From an uncultured Collinsella sp. (GTDB lineage Bacteria > Actinomycetota > Coriobacteriia > Coriobacteriales > Coriobacteriaceae), in NCBI GenBank assembly GCA_900541745.1, contig UQLA01000009.1, forward strand, positions 1 to 64,000: 64,000 nucleotides of DNA, given 5' to 3'. Shown one piece after another: positions 42,949-52,165 of the stretch. How positions within the stretch are numbered: the first letter of the stretch is position 1; each line of letters opens with the position of its first letter. The notes under the pieces are model-generated. The model was not told the origin of the DNA, searched no databases, and saw nothing but the letters and a program-made list of their open reading frames with translations. The translations under genes were made by a program, and so were the position numbers.

Positions 42949-45003
42949 CTACTCGTTGGGTACGTACGTGGCCTTGGCTCGCTCGGGCGTTACATCCTGA
43001 CCGCAGGAATAGCTCGAGTCGAAGGCGTGCGCAACCAAGTCGTGCGTATCCCATGCCATGCAGTCAAACTCTCCAGTATCGAGGACGATGATATAGCCCT
43101 TGCCGTCGTAGTAGAAATGATCCTCGGTGTAGTTATCGTCATCGTCGATGTTGTCTTCGGACACAGAGTCCATATCCGGCTTTGCCGTCTTAATTGCCTG
43201 CTTGGCCTCACTCTTGAGGGTATCGAACGAGAGCCCGTGCTGCGCGAGCGAGTCCTCGAGCGAAACCTGTTCACCCGTCTTGAGGTTGTAGTACGCCGAC
43301 CTCGTCACCCGTTCCGATCGATACGGAGGTTGATAGCTGTCGGTAAACGTGCGCACGCAGGCAATATCGCCATCGATCGAGACAATCTCGGCGGTGTACA
43401 TCATGGTCACGCGGCTGTCCTCGTCATCCATCGAGGCCTGTTTGCTCGCGTCGAGCGTATCCGCGACGAGCTGGACCATATCCTTGTTAAACTTGGCGAC
43501 GCCCACGCCCTGGCCCTTTACCTGAGGATAGGTCCACGTAGCCGTGATCTGGCACGTGTCATCGGGGGACGGGTTCAGCGGGCCTTCGCCAACCGCAGCC
43601 GTAAAGTCGACATCCTGCGTGGCAGAGACGGCCTCGTAGCTCGCCTGTGCGTCGTCAGAGTCCTTCGACTTCAGCTGCTCCAGCGTCGTGGCAACCGTTG
43701 CGATGCTTTTTGCTACAACTTCCTCGCTGCTGAACAACTCAGCGTCAAACTCACGCACTTCATTGATGTCTTTCACCTTCGAATCGCCAATCGACACAGG
43801 GCCAACAATGGCGCTAAATGACTTGCCGTCATAGGCGTTGAATTCGCACTCGTAGCCATCATGGGATTGGTTAAAGCCATCGGGGACTTCTTTGAAATTA
43901 ATTGTCTCCCCATCATGCAGATACCGTTTGAATCCATAGGTACCATCATATTCGTATACGTAAAGCGAGACGCCAGCGCACATGGTGTAAACCTGAGTGT
44001 CGGGCTCGTATACCTTCTCGATCTCGCCATCGCGATAAGCCCAGACCTCTACCTTGGCAGCAGTGGCACCATTGTCATTTTCAATCGGCTCGTCAGAGTA
44101 CTCAATCAACAGTTCGTCCTGGCCATCGCCGTCAAAATCGATGAGCCTAGCGTAGGCAACGCCCCGTGTTCCAAACATCGAAGAATCATCAATCTCAACA
44201 GCCTCGCCCTCGCCGTACTTCTTTTGGTACTCGAGGATCTTGTCGGTGAACAGCTCGTTTGCCGTCTTGACCGCCGCCTTGGCAGAGGCCTTGGCCTCCT
44301 TCTTGGACTGCGTGAGCTCAACGTTCTTGGGAGCGTCCGAGCCTTCCTTGGCGTAGTCGACCTTCATGGTGGTCGTGCTCTTCTTTTTGCCCTTGCCCGA
44401 GGTGATGGTCATCTGGTACTTCTGGTCGGGCAGCTCGCCAAAGTCCTCCATGACAAAGCCGTCCTCGCCATCCACTTTGATGGTGTAGCTCTTGCCCTTG
44501 CCAGACACCGGCGCCAGCTCGACGGTATAGCTCTTGAGCTTTTTGCCCTTGCTGTTCTTGGGCAGCACTTTAGTCTCGCACGCGCAGACAACGTAGCCCT
44601 TGCCACCCGAGGTCACCTCGGAAGATGCGCCGATACGCGGCACGATCACGATAGCGGCGACAATGGCAACAACGGCCACACCACCGATAACGGCCGCGAC
44701 GATGCGGCCCCTGTGCTTGGGCTTCTTGGGCTGAGGCGTCAGATCGATCGACTCAGCGGGCTCGGCGAACGGCTGCTCATATTGAGGCTGTGCCGCCATG
44801 TGAGTCGGAGCACCTTGCGCGGCCTGCCGCCCCGCAGGAGCTGATGACGGCGCGGGCGCAGCAGGGTCGCCCGCCAGCGCACTATCCCCTACCGGAAACG
44901 CCACGGGCTCCGCTTGATCTTCGGCGGCGTCCACACGCGTTCCGCAGCTCGTGCAAAACGTGGAGCCATCGGGTATCTGAGCTCCGCACTTGGTGCAATA
45001 CAT
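42949..45003 (-). CDS. Large zinc-ribbon membrane protein with RsiV-like C-terminus
   Basis: This 684-residue protein starts MYCTKCGAQIPDGSTFCTSC, a zinc ribbon nearly the same as in the protein at 32293. A Pro/Ala-rich linker, one membrane helix (about 99-121) and a large extracellular part follow. That part contains a beta-rich domain, an acidic calcium-loop-like stretch DFDGDGQDELLIEY, and a C-terminal domain (about 490-680; YYNLKTGEQVSLEDSL) resembling DUF3298/RsiV extracellular domains. A role in sensing or wall binding is possible. The ATG at 45003 follows GGGAG; an upstream extension lacks support. Confidence 0.7.
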   Translation of the reverse strand: MYCTKCGAQIPDGSTFCTSCGTRVDAAEDQAEPVAFPVGDSALAGDPAAPAPSSAPAGRQAAQGAPTHMAAQPQYEQPFAEPAESIDLTPQPKKPKHRGRIVAAVIGGVAVVAIVAAIVIVPRIGASSEVTSGGKGYVVCACETKVLPKNSKGKKLKSYTVELAPVSGKGKSYTIKVDGEDGFVMEDFGELPDQKYQMTITSGKGKKKSTTTMKVDYAKEGSDAPKNVELTQSKKEAKASAKAAVKTANELFTDKILEYQKKYGEGEAVEIDDSSMFGTRGVAYARLIDFDGDGQDELLIEYSDEPIENDNGATAAKVEVWAYRDGEIEKVYEPDTQVYTMCAGVSLYVYEYDGTYGFKRYLHDGETINFKEVPDGFNQSHDGYECEFNAYDGKSFSAIVGPVSIGDSKVKDINEVREFDAELFSSEEVVAKSIATVATTLEQLKSKDSDDAQASYEAVSATQDVDFTAAVGEGPLNPSPDDTCQITATWTYPQVKGQGVGVAKFNKDMVQLVADTLDASKQASMDDEDSRVTMMYTAEIVSIDGDIACVRTFTDSYQPPYRSERVTRSAYYNLKTGEQVSLEDSLAQHGLSFDTLKSEAKQAIKTAKPDMDSVSEDNIDDDDNYTEDHFYYDGKGYIIVLDTGEFDCMAWDTHDLVAHAFDSSYSCGQDVTPERAKATYVPNE

Positions 45004-45106
45004 CGCATCTCCCGTCTCTCGTCGCAGCCGCAATGCGCCCGCGCAGTTCTTCCAACTACACCGTACGAGAAAAATCCCCATTCTTGTTGCGCAACATTGC
45101 CGCCAC

Positions 45107-45266
45107 GTCCAAAACTATGCCGGTTTACTACGACAAATCGCCCGAACCTGAGCACGCTACTTTACTAGAAAACAAAACCGCAGGTAGACGAATCGGTCAT
45201 TATCGGAAAATCCAGATATGGTCGAGGTATACCGATTCATCGTAGTAAACCGGCATAGTTTTGGAC
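45107..45266. repeat. Structured intergenic repeat, family D, copy 2
   Basis: A perfect 27-bp terminal inverted repeat (45107-45133 with 45240-45266) encloses 106 bp. The interior carries AAAACCGCAGGTAGA (45174-45188) and CCAGATATGG (45212-45221), shared in order with the copy at 26261-26411, which is inverted. Both the outer arms and the interior have conserved cores with variable stems. It lies in the 45004-45403 gap, downstream of fhs and upstream of the zinc-ribbon gene. Confidence 0.88.
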
Positions 45267-45342
45267 GAACAACCCCATACGGATAGCCTCATTGACCCAA
45301 CAGCCGCAAAATGATCCGTAATCCTTCAGTCCCCTTGGGATC

Positions 45343-45378
45343 AAAAAGCCCCGCCGGGCCTTGGTGGCGCGGCGGGGC
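45343..45378 (-). terminator. Rho-independent terminator of fhs
   Basis: GCCCCGCC (45348-45355) pairs with GGCGGGGC (45371-45378); on the minus strand the stem is followed by TTTTT. Confidence 0.88.
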
Positions 45379-45403
45379 GGGCAAGCGGCTATGAGCAGCA
45401 GAC

Positions 45404-47071
45404 TTAGAACAGGCCGGTGATATTGCCGTCGTTGTCGACGTCGATATTCTCGGCCGCGGGTACCTTGGGCAGGCCCGGCATGGTCAGTACATTGCCGGTC
45501 AGCGCGACCACAAAATGGGCACCGGCGGAAACCTTGAGCTCGCGCACGGTGATGCGGAAGCCCTCGGGAGCGCCCAGCGCCTTGGCGTTGTCGCTAAAGC
45601 TGTACTGCGTCTTGGCCACGCACACCGGCAGGTTGCCAAAGCCGTTCTCGCGCAGCTCGGCGAGCTGGCGCTTGGCAGCCGGCGTAAAGTCGACGCCGTC
45701 GGCGCGGTAGACCTTGGTGGCAACAGCTTCCAGGGCGTCGGCCACATCGGCACCGTCCTCGTAGGCAAACTTGAGCTCACTCGGCTGCTCAATCAGGCGC
45801 ATGACCTCATCGGCCAGGTCGAGCGCGCCCTCGCCGCCCTTGGCCCAGACCTCGGACAGTTTAACGTTAACGCCCAGCTTCTGGCACTCGGACTCGATGA
45901 GGGCGAGTTCAGCCTCGGTATCGGTCGGGAAGCGGTTAATGGCGACCACGCAGGGCAGACCGTAGACGTTCTGGATATTGTCGACATGGCGCAGCAGGTT
46001 GGGCATGCCGGCCTTGAGAGCCTCGAGGTTCTCCTCGTTGAGGTCGGCCTTGGCGACACCGCCGTTGTACTTAAGCGCGCGGGCAGTGGCGACGACCACG
46101 ACAGCGCTGGGGCGAACGCCCGTCATGCGGCACTTGATGTCGAGGAACTTCTCGGCACCCAGGTCGGCGCCGAAACCAGCCTCGGTAATGGCGACATCGC
46201 CAAAACGCATAGCCATACGCGTGGCCATGATGGAGTTGCAGCCGTGGGCGATATTGGCGAAGGGACCGCCGTGGACAAACGCGGGCGTACCCTCGAGCGT
46301 CTGCACCAGATTGGGCTTGAGCGCATCCTTGAGCAGTGCGGCCATAGCTCCCTGGGCCTTAAGGTCGCGTGCGCGGACGGGCTCGCCGGCATAGCTGTAG
46401 CCGACAACGATCTCGCCCAAGCGCTCCTTAAGATCGTTAATGCTCGTGGCCAGGCACAGAATCGCCATGACCTCGGAGGCAACGGTGATATCGAAGCCGT
46501 CCTCGCGCGGCACGCCCTGGGCCTTGCCGCCAATACCGTCGATGACATGGCGCAGCTGACGGTCGTTCATATCGACAACACGCTTCCAGGTGATGCGCTT
46601 AACGTCGATGCCGAGCTGGTTGCCCTGCTGAATATGGTTGTCGAGCATGGCTGCCAGCAGGTTGTTGGCGGCACCGATGGCATGGAAGTCACCGGTAAAG
46701 TGCAGGTTGATGTCCTCCATGGGGATGACCTGCGCCCAGCCGCCGCCGGCGGCACCGCCCTTGATGCCAAAGACGGGACCGAGCGAAGGCTCACGCAGGG
46801 CCACGGCGCTCTTGATGCCGCGACGGCGCAGGCCATCGGCCAGACCGATGGTCGTGGTGGTCTTACCCTCGCCCGCGGGCGTGGGGTTGATGGCGGTCAC
46901 GAGGACGAGCTTGGCCTGGTGATCAGTTGGCTCATTGAGCAGAGAGTAGTCGACCTTAGCCTTGTCGAAGCCGTACGGAATCAGGTGCTTTACGTCGACA
47001 CCGGCGTTCTTGGCCACCTCGGTAATGGGCAGCGGTGTGACGGAACGTGCGATTTCGATGTCAGTAGGCAT
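45404..47071 (-). CDS. fhs: Formate-tetrahydrofolate ligase
   Basis: Fhs joins formate to tetrahydrofolate using ATP, giving 10-formyl-THF. At 555 residues it matches the family length of about 556. The P-loop TPAGEGKTTTTIGLADGL (about residues 65-82), the block EPSLGPVFGIKGGAAGGG and the folate-site region FVHGGPFANIAHGC are all intact. The ATG at 47071 follows AAAGGACC. With FchA and the modified FolD elsewhere in the window it forms the formate-to-methylene-THF route. Confidence 0.97.
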   Translation of the reverse strand: MPTDIEIARSVTPLPITEVAKNAGVDVKHLIPYGFDKAKVDYSLLNEPTDHQAKLVLVTAINPTPAGEGKTTTTIGLADGLRRRGIKSAVALREPSLGPVFGIKGGAAGGGWAQVIPMEDINLHFTGDFHAIGAANNLLAAMLDNHIQQGNQLGIDVKRITWKRVVDMNDRQLRHVIDGIGGKAQGVPREDGFDITVASEVMAILCLATSINDLKERLGEIVVGYSYAGEPVRARDLKAQGAMAALLKDALKPNLVQTLEGTPAFVHGGPFANIAHGCNSIMATRMAMRFGDVAITEAGFGADLGAEKFLDIKCRMTGVRPSAVVVVATARALKYNGGVAKADLNEENLEALKAGMPNLLRHVDNIQNVYGLPCVVAINRFPTDTEAELALIESECQKLGVNVKLSEVWAKGGEGALDLADEVMRLIEQPSELKFAYEDGADVADALEAVATKVYRADGVDFTPAAKRQLAELRENGFGNLPVCVAKTQYSFSDNAKALGAPEGFRITVRELKVSAGAHFVVALTGNVLTMPGLPKVPAAENIDVDNDGNITGLF

Positions 47072-47202
47072 GGACGGTCCTTTCGTTACCGGATGAGAAA
47101 AAGACCAATTCAGCATAGCACGGGCGCGCAATAGTAAAGCACCCGCAACCGACAAACGGCGATATGTTTATCCAATGTTCAGCGATAGCCTACAAACCCG
47201 TC

Positions 47203-48270
47203 CTAAACGGCCGGCTCAATTCCTAAGTGCTCAAAGGTGCGAAGCGTTGCCTGGCGGCCCTGGGGCGTGCGAATCATCAAGCCGCACTGCAGCAGATAGG
47301 GCTCATAGACATCCTCGAGCGTTCCCGGGTCCTCGCCCACCGCGCTGGCAAGCGTCGTCAGGCCCACGGCACGGCCGGAGAACGTCTTGGCAAGCGTCTC
47401 CAAGATACGAATGTCCATCCAGTCCAGGCCGAGCTCGTCAATCTCGAAGAACTCGAGTGCCTGACGGCAGATATCGAGCTCGATGGGGCCGTCGCCGCGC
47501 ACCTGCGCATAGTCGCGCACACGTTTGAGCAGACGGTTGGCGAGGCGCGGCGTACCGCGCGAGCGCGAGCCGATCTCGAGCGCGCTGGGATGGTCGATCG
47601 TCACGCCCAGGATGGTTGCCGAGCGCGTCACAATCTGGGCGAGCTCCTCGACGGTGTAGTAATCCAAGCGATACGAGATGCCAAAGCGATCGCGCAGCGG
47701 GCCCGTGAGCATGCCCGAACGAGTCGTGGCCGCCACCAGCGTAAACTTGGGAATATCCAGGCGAATCGAGCGCGCCGCCGGACCCTTGCCGATCACGATA
47801 TCGAGCGCAAAGTCCTCCATCGCGGGATACAGGACTTCCTCGACCGAACGGTTCAGACGGTGAATCTCGTCGATAAACAGCACGTCACCCGGCTGCAAGT
47901 TAGTTAGGATGGCCGCGAGGTCGCCGGTGCGCGCAATAGCAGGGCCGCTCGTCGTCTTGATCTGAGCGCCCAGCTCGTTGGCGATAACGGTAGCCAGCGT
48001 GGTCTTGCCCAGACCCGGAGGGCCCGAGAAGATCACGTGGTCGAGCGTCTCGCCGCGGCTCTGCGCCGCCTCGATCAGCACGCGCAGGCTCTGCTTGATA
48101 TGCTCCTGACCGCAGTAGTCATCCAGGCGTTGGGGACGCAGGGTACGGTCGACATCGAGGTCCTCGGGCGTCAGCTCCGAGCCCACCATACGCTCGCCAT
48201 GCGCCATGGATGCCGCCGGCGAGTTGCCGGGCGTCGCCCACAGGTCCTGAGAGTCATCGGCTTCCCACAT
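47203..48270 (-). CDS. ruvB: Holliday junction helicase RuvB
   Basis: RuvB is the hexameric AAA+ motor that drives Holliday-junction branch migration with RuvA. The 355-residue product has Walker A GPPGLGKTT, Walker B DEIHRL, sensor motifs and a C-terminal winged helix. Its ATG overlaps the ruvA stop by one base (TGATG), which couples translation. It is the last gene of ruvC-ruvA-ruvB. Confidence 0.97.
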   Translation of the reverse strand: MWEADDSQDLWATPGNSPAASMAHGERMVGSELTPEDLDVDRTLRPQRLDDYCGQEHIKQSLRVLIEAAQSRGETLDHVIFSGPPGLGKTTLATVIANELGAQIKTTSGPAIARTGDLAAILTNLQPGDVLFIDEIHRLNRSVEEVLYPAMEDFALDIVIGKGPAARSIRLDIPKFTLVAATTRSGMLTGPLRDRFGISYRLDYYTVEELAQIVTRSATILGVTIDHPSALEIGSRSRGTPRLANRLLKRVRDYAQVRGDGPIELDICRQALEFFEIDELGLDWMDIRILETLAKTFSGRAVGLTTLASAVGEDPGTLEDVYEPYLLQCGLMIRTPQGRQATLRTFEHLGIEPAV

Positions 48271-48890
48271 CACGCATCCATTCCGAGTCGCTTAAGCGCC
48301 GCGCCGAGCAGATCCTCGACACGCATATTCTGTCCATCATACCCGCTCAGGGCAACATCGGTCTCCTGCGGGCTAAAGCCCATGGAAAGGAGCGCCGCAC
48401 GGGCGTCATCGATCGCCGAAGGCGCGGCGGCAGGAACCGGCATCGCAACCTGGCCGGGAATCACATCGACCGGCACAAAGCCCTTGTCCTTGGCAAAGGT
48501 GCTCTTGAGCTCCAGGATCAGACGCTGCGCAGTCTTTTTGCCCACACCGGGAACCTTGGCCATGCCCTTGTCATCCTCGGCCATTACCAGGGAATACAGC
48601 TGGCCCACGGTATAGGTGGAGAGCACGGCAAGTGCCAGGCGCGGGCCAACGCCCGACACGGACACGAGCCGGTCAAACATCGTGCGCTCGTCTTTAGAGG
48701 CAAAGCCAAAGAGCGTCATGGCGTCCTCGCGCACCTGCATACGGGTATAGAGGCGCACCTCGCCGCCGGGTGTAGGCAGCGTGGCGGCAGTGCTGCCCGA
48801 GATGCCGAGCTCAAAGCCCACACCCGATACATCGACAACGGCCGAGCTCATCGTGGCCTCGGCAAGCGTTCCATGGAGCTGGGAGATCAT
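48270..48890 (-). CDS. ruvA: Holliday junction protein RuvA
   Basis: RuvA binds four-way junctions and recruits RuvB. The 206-residue protein has the N-terminal OB fold, two helix-hairpin-helix motifs (VSGVGPRLAL and VPGVGKKTAQRLILELK), a flexible linker, and the C-terminal RuvB-contact domain. Its ATG overlaps the ruvC stop by one base, mirroring the ruvA-ruvB junction. Confidence 0.97.
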   Translation of the reverse strand: MISQLHGTLAEATMSSAVVDVSGVGFELGISGSTAATLPTPGGEVRLYTRMQVREDAMTLFGFASKDERTMFDRLVSVSGVGPRLALAVLSTYTVGQLYSLVMAEDDKGMAKVPGVGKKTAQRLILELKSTFAKDKGFVPVDVIPGQVAMPVPAAAPSAIDDARAALLSMGFSPQETDVALSGYDGQNMRVEDLLGAALKRLGMDA

Positions 48891-49411
48891 CAGTATCCGG
48901 TTCCTCTCTGTTGATAGAACTCGCCGCCGGTGAGGGCGCGGGTGCGGCTGAGGTTTACATGGCAGATGGCGCAGGCCAGGGCATCGGCGGCATGGTCGGG
49001 ATGCGGGTCGTGGTCGAGCTGCGTGAGCGTGCGTACCATGTAGGCGACCTGCCGCTTGTCCGCGGCGCCGGTGCCCACAACAGCCTGCTTAATCTGCATA
49101 GGCGTATACTCGCCAATCTCGAGCGCGCATTCCGAAAGCGCCACGAGCGCGGCGCCGCGGGCATGCGCCGTAGGGATGGCCGAGCGAACGTTGGCGCCAA
49201 AGTAAATGCTCTCGATAGCAGCGGTATCGGGTCGATAACGCTCCACGACACCCTTGAGGTCGCGGGCGATATGCGACAGGCGCACCGCGAGCGGACTGCC
49301 CGCGCTGGTCTCGATACAACCGTAGGCACGGCAGCGAACCTCGCCGCGCCGCTCCTCGATAATCCCCCAGCCCGTATGGGCCAAACCGGGGTCGATACCC
49401 AAAATGACCAA
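48890..49411 (-). CDS. ruvC: Holliday junction resolvase RuvC
   Basis: RuvC cuts Holliday junctions symmetrically. The 173-residue protein keeps the acidic residues of the RNase-H-like site: ILGIDPG with Asp7, IESIYFG, and DHAADALACAI near the end. I chose TTG at 49411, five bases after GGGGAGG and placed right before the conserved VILGIDPG; a TTG seven codons upstream would overlap that site. It is first in ruvC-ruvA-ruvB. Confidence 0.95.
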   Translation of the reverse strand: MVILGIDPGLAHTGWGIIEERRGEVRCRAYGCIETSAGSPLAVRLSHIARDLKGVVERYRPDTAAIESIYFGANVRSAIPTAHARGAALVALSECALEIGEYTPMQIKQAVVGTGAADKRQVAYMVRTLTQLDHDPHPDHAADALACAICHVNLSRTRALTGGEFYQQRGTGY

Positions 49412-49548
49412 GCCAACCTCCCCTCGCCACAAGCACAGCGCAAGACAAGGCCCCGCGCACTATTCACGAACGTCTGTTCTAGAATAACACAACGGGGACA
49501 CGATGCTTAGTTGAAGTATCGGGGTTGGGAGCGAATCCTATTCCATAG

Positions 49549-51534
49549 TTAGTTTTGAGAGAAGAACGGGAACTGTCGGGGATCCACCGGCGGTTGCGGC
49601 ATCGGCGTGCCCTGGGGCCCACCTTGCGGTCCGCCCTGGCCGCCCATCATCTTTTCGATGGCGTCCTGGACCTCGCCCTCAAACTTTTTCATACCCTCAT
49701 GCAGGCGACGCTGGCCATCCTCGGAGCGCAGCTCTTCCATCTGCTCGGGCGAAATACCCAACAGGTCACCCAGTATGCCCATCATCTCGCCGCGCATGCG
49801 CTCGCTTGTATCTTCGTCAGCAAAGCGATTCACCTCGGCGCGCGCCAGCGCATCGACCGTCATGCGTTCCTTGCCGCTCAACCCCAGGTCGGACCATGCG
49901 AGCATGTACGGCCAGGCGCGCTCGACAAACGAACGGGCCGAGACGATCGGCGCCGTCGGCAGCATGCGGCGGGCGGCCTCGCCCTGACGCACGAGCATCA
50001 GCAGCAGCGAGCAAGCCTCGGGCTTGCCGGCGGCCATTGGGATGTCGTCGAAGGGTCGGTTGCGGTCCACGTGCGCCTCGAGCGTGCCATCGACCTCGCC
50101 CGGCTCGAGCCCACCGAGTAGCTGCGCCGCGCGATCGAGCATGTCGACCGGACCGTCGAGCGTCGAGAGCGCCCGCGCCAGCACGCGCTCCATGCAATCT
50201 TCCACCGCGTTGAGCGTCACGAGCTCCTGCGGCACCACGGCAGACGTGCGGTTGCGCACGCGCGCCACAAACTCGAGGGTCGACAGATACACATCGCCAA
50301 AGGGCGCATAATCGCCCTGGTAGCCACCGCAAAGCGCCGGTGCCGCCAACGCGTACTCGGTCTTGGAAAGCGGGCTCAGAGCCATCGCGCCCAGCTCGAG
50401 CGCCGTATCCTCCAGCATAAGGCCCAGCGTGCGAGAGCGCAGGCGCTCGGCATCGCCCGCCGACACATCGCGGTCGAGCACACGCGCGGCATCCGGCGCA
50501 TCGCGCTCAACCGTGCGAATATGCAGGCGCTCGGCAATGGCGCGAACGGCGGCACAGCGAGCAGCCTCGGCCTCCTCCTGCGCCGGCGTAAAGATGCGGT
50601 TGCGTCCCAGTACCAGGCCGACCACATTGCGCGAACCCAATGCATCGACAGCCAACGCCGCAAGCAAAGACGACGGCAAGTCTCCCTCGAGCGCCACCAC
50701 GGCGCGCGACGTACCGCGGGCGCGGGCGTTATCGCGCACAGCGAGCACCAGCGCCTGCCACAACCACTCCTCGGAACGAAACTCGGGCAGCTCGTGGTCC
50801 TCCAAGGCATCGAGCATCACACCGCGCTGGATCTCCTGAACCAGCAGGCTCTCCTCAAAGCACGGCGCCTGGGCCACCACGCGGCCGCAGTCGTCGAGCA
50901 CAAACGAGCCGCCGGTATACACCGACTCGTCATAGGCACCGACCGGCGCCATGCAGGCAAACCATACGCTGCGCTTGGAGGCGATCTTGCGGTAGGCTCC
51001 GCTGCGCACGGCGGCGATCGCAGCGCTCTCGCGGTCGGTCATATCAAACGCGTTGAACTGGAAATAGGAAATGAGGTCGACACCAGTCGGCAGCATCTCG
51101 AGCTCGCGGTCCAAGTCGAAGATCACGGCGATACGCACGCCGTCCACATCGAAGACCGGCGGCGCCCAACGGGCATCGCCGGTCCCACCGCGCTGCAGGG
51201 CAATGCTCGAACGGGCCGGCACCACATGGCCGTCCTTGAGCATCATGTAGTCGAGCAGGGGCTGGCCCTCAAACGAAACCGCCGCGGGCACGATGCAGAT
51301 CATATCGAGTTCTTGGATGCGCTCGGCGACACCGGTCAGGCCTGTCAGCATGTCGTGCTCAAAGTCGGCAGCGCCCACCAGGCCGCCGGGCAGGGCTCCC
51401 ATAAAGAGCGGAGCCGGGACGCACAGCACGCGCGCCCCGCGCTCGTGGGCTAAACGAGCCTGGTCCTCGATGCGACCGCAAATGCCCTCAATATCACCCA
51501 GGCGCATATCGATCTGTGCAAGTGCGAGCTTCAT
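49549..51534 (-). CDS. NadE-like nitrilase/NAD-synthetase pseudoenzyme
   Basis: This 661-residue protein has the layout of glutamine-dependent NAD synthetase: a nitrilase-like domain (about 1-245), an NAD-synthetase-like domain (about 270-560) and a Gly/Pro-rich tail. The catalytic residues are missing. The nitrilase Glu in the FPE motif is Ala41 (VPA), and no Cys lies where the nucleophile should be (RIAVIFDLD, 134-142). The SGGxDS pyrophosphatase loop reads EGDLPSSL (283-290), and the TGNKSE block reads SPLSKTE (387-393). Flanking framework such as APFGDVYLSTLEFVARVRN is preserved, so this is a real, divergent homologue. It may bind a nucleotide or regulate. A true nadE should exist elsewhere. 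Confidence 0.75.
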   Translation of the reverse strand: MKLALAQIDMRLGDIEGICGRIEDQARLAHERGARVLCVPAPLFMGALPGGLVGAADFEHDMLTGLTGVAERIQELDMICIVPAAVSFEGQPLLDYMMLKDGHVVPARSSIALQRGGTGDARWAPPVFDVDGVRIAVIFDLDRELEMLPTGVDLISYFQFNAFDMTDRESAAIAAVRSGAYRKIASKRSVWFACMAPVGAYDESVYTGGSFVLDDCGRVVAQAPCFEESLLVQEIQRGVMLDALEDHELPEFRSEEWLWQALVLAVRDNARARGTSRAVVALEGDLPSSLLAALAVDALGSRNVVGLVLGRNRIFTPAQEEAEAARCAAVRAIAERLHIRTVERDAPDAARVLDRDVSAGDAERLRSRTLGLMLEDTALELGAMALSPLSKTEYALAAPALCGGYQGDYAPFGDVYLSTLEFVARVRNRTSAVVPQELVTLNAVEDCMERVLARALSTLDGPVDMLDRAAQLLGGLEPGEVDGTLEAHVDRNRPFDDIPMAAGKPEACSLLLMLVRQGEAARRMLPTAPIVSARSFVERAWPYMLAWSDLGLSGKERMTVDALARAEVNRFADEDTSERMRGEMMGILGDLLGISPEQMEELRSEDGQRRLHEGMKKFEGEVQDAIEKMMGGQGGPQGGPQGTPMPQPPVDPRQFPFFSQN

Positions 51535-51573
51535 GGCTCAGCCCTTTCCGTCGTAAACCATCGTTGTCGTAGT

Positions 51574-51605
51574 AAAAGCGCCGGCCGCATGATGCAGTCG
51601 GCGCT
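51574..51605 (-). terminator. Terminator-like hairpin
   Basis: AGCGCCG (51577-51583) pairs with CGGCGCT (51599-51605); on the minus strand TTTTA follows. It lies after the superoxide reductase gene. Confidence 0.65.
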
Positions 51606-51651
51606 CGCATGTGCATATGCTAGCTATGATACCCCGAGCGGGGGCGCGCTC

Positions 51652-52014
51652 CTAGAACGTCGCGGACCACAGCCCGTGCAGGTTGCAATAGGCATAGACG
51701 GTACCGGTCTTGGAGCCGCCGGCAAAAAACGTCGCGGGCTTCATGCCGGGCTCAAGGTAATGGACCTCCAGACGGCCCTCGGCCTCAAGGGCAATCCACT
51801 CAATATAGTGCTCGGGCAGGCTGGGATGCTCGACCGAGCCCACGCGTGCGCGGATCACGTGACCGTCGCGCTCGCTCTCAACGACCGGCACGTGCTTTTC
51901 GAGCGCCGCGTCCTCGGTGTTCGCGGTCAGCTCCGTGCAGCCGGCAGGGGTCGCAACGTCGTCGCCAAGGGCGGCGATAAGCTTACCATCGGGGTCCTTA
52001 AAGAATTTCGCCAT
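51652..52014 (-). CDS. Superoxide reductase (neelaredoxin type)
   Basis: Superoxide reductase turns superoxide into hydrogen peroxide without making oxygen, a usual defence in anaerobes. The 120-residue protein carries the single-iron centre II: Glu39-Lys40-His41, His63, His69, Cys110 and His113, with the diagnostic blocks HPSLPEHYIEW and YCNLHGLW. The four-Cys desulforedoxin-type centre I is absent, so it is the one-iron class. AAGGAG precedes the ATG at 52014. Confidence 0.93.
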   Translation of the reverse strand: MAKFFKDPDGKLIAALGDDVATPAGCTELTANTEDAALEKHVPVVESERDGHVIRARVGSVEHPSLPEHYIEWIALEAEGRLEVHYLEPGMKPATFFAGGSKTGTVYAYCNLHGLWSATF

Positions 52015-52165
52015 GATGTTCTCCTTTGCTGATGTGCCAATGTTCTCGATGATTCTTATGCCCAAAGGCAGGCGAACCATCCACGGCATGGCAAATGAAC
52101 ACATAACGGGCAGGGACGATGGGGCGGCGTGCGCTAACCCGCCCTGGCGGCCTCACCCGAGCGGG

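Noticed and set aside
47072..47202. Possible tetrahydrofolate riboswitch upstream of fhs
   Set aside because: The region is short, has none of the THF-riboswitch conserved boxes that I know, and forms no convincing pseudoknot layout by eye.
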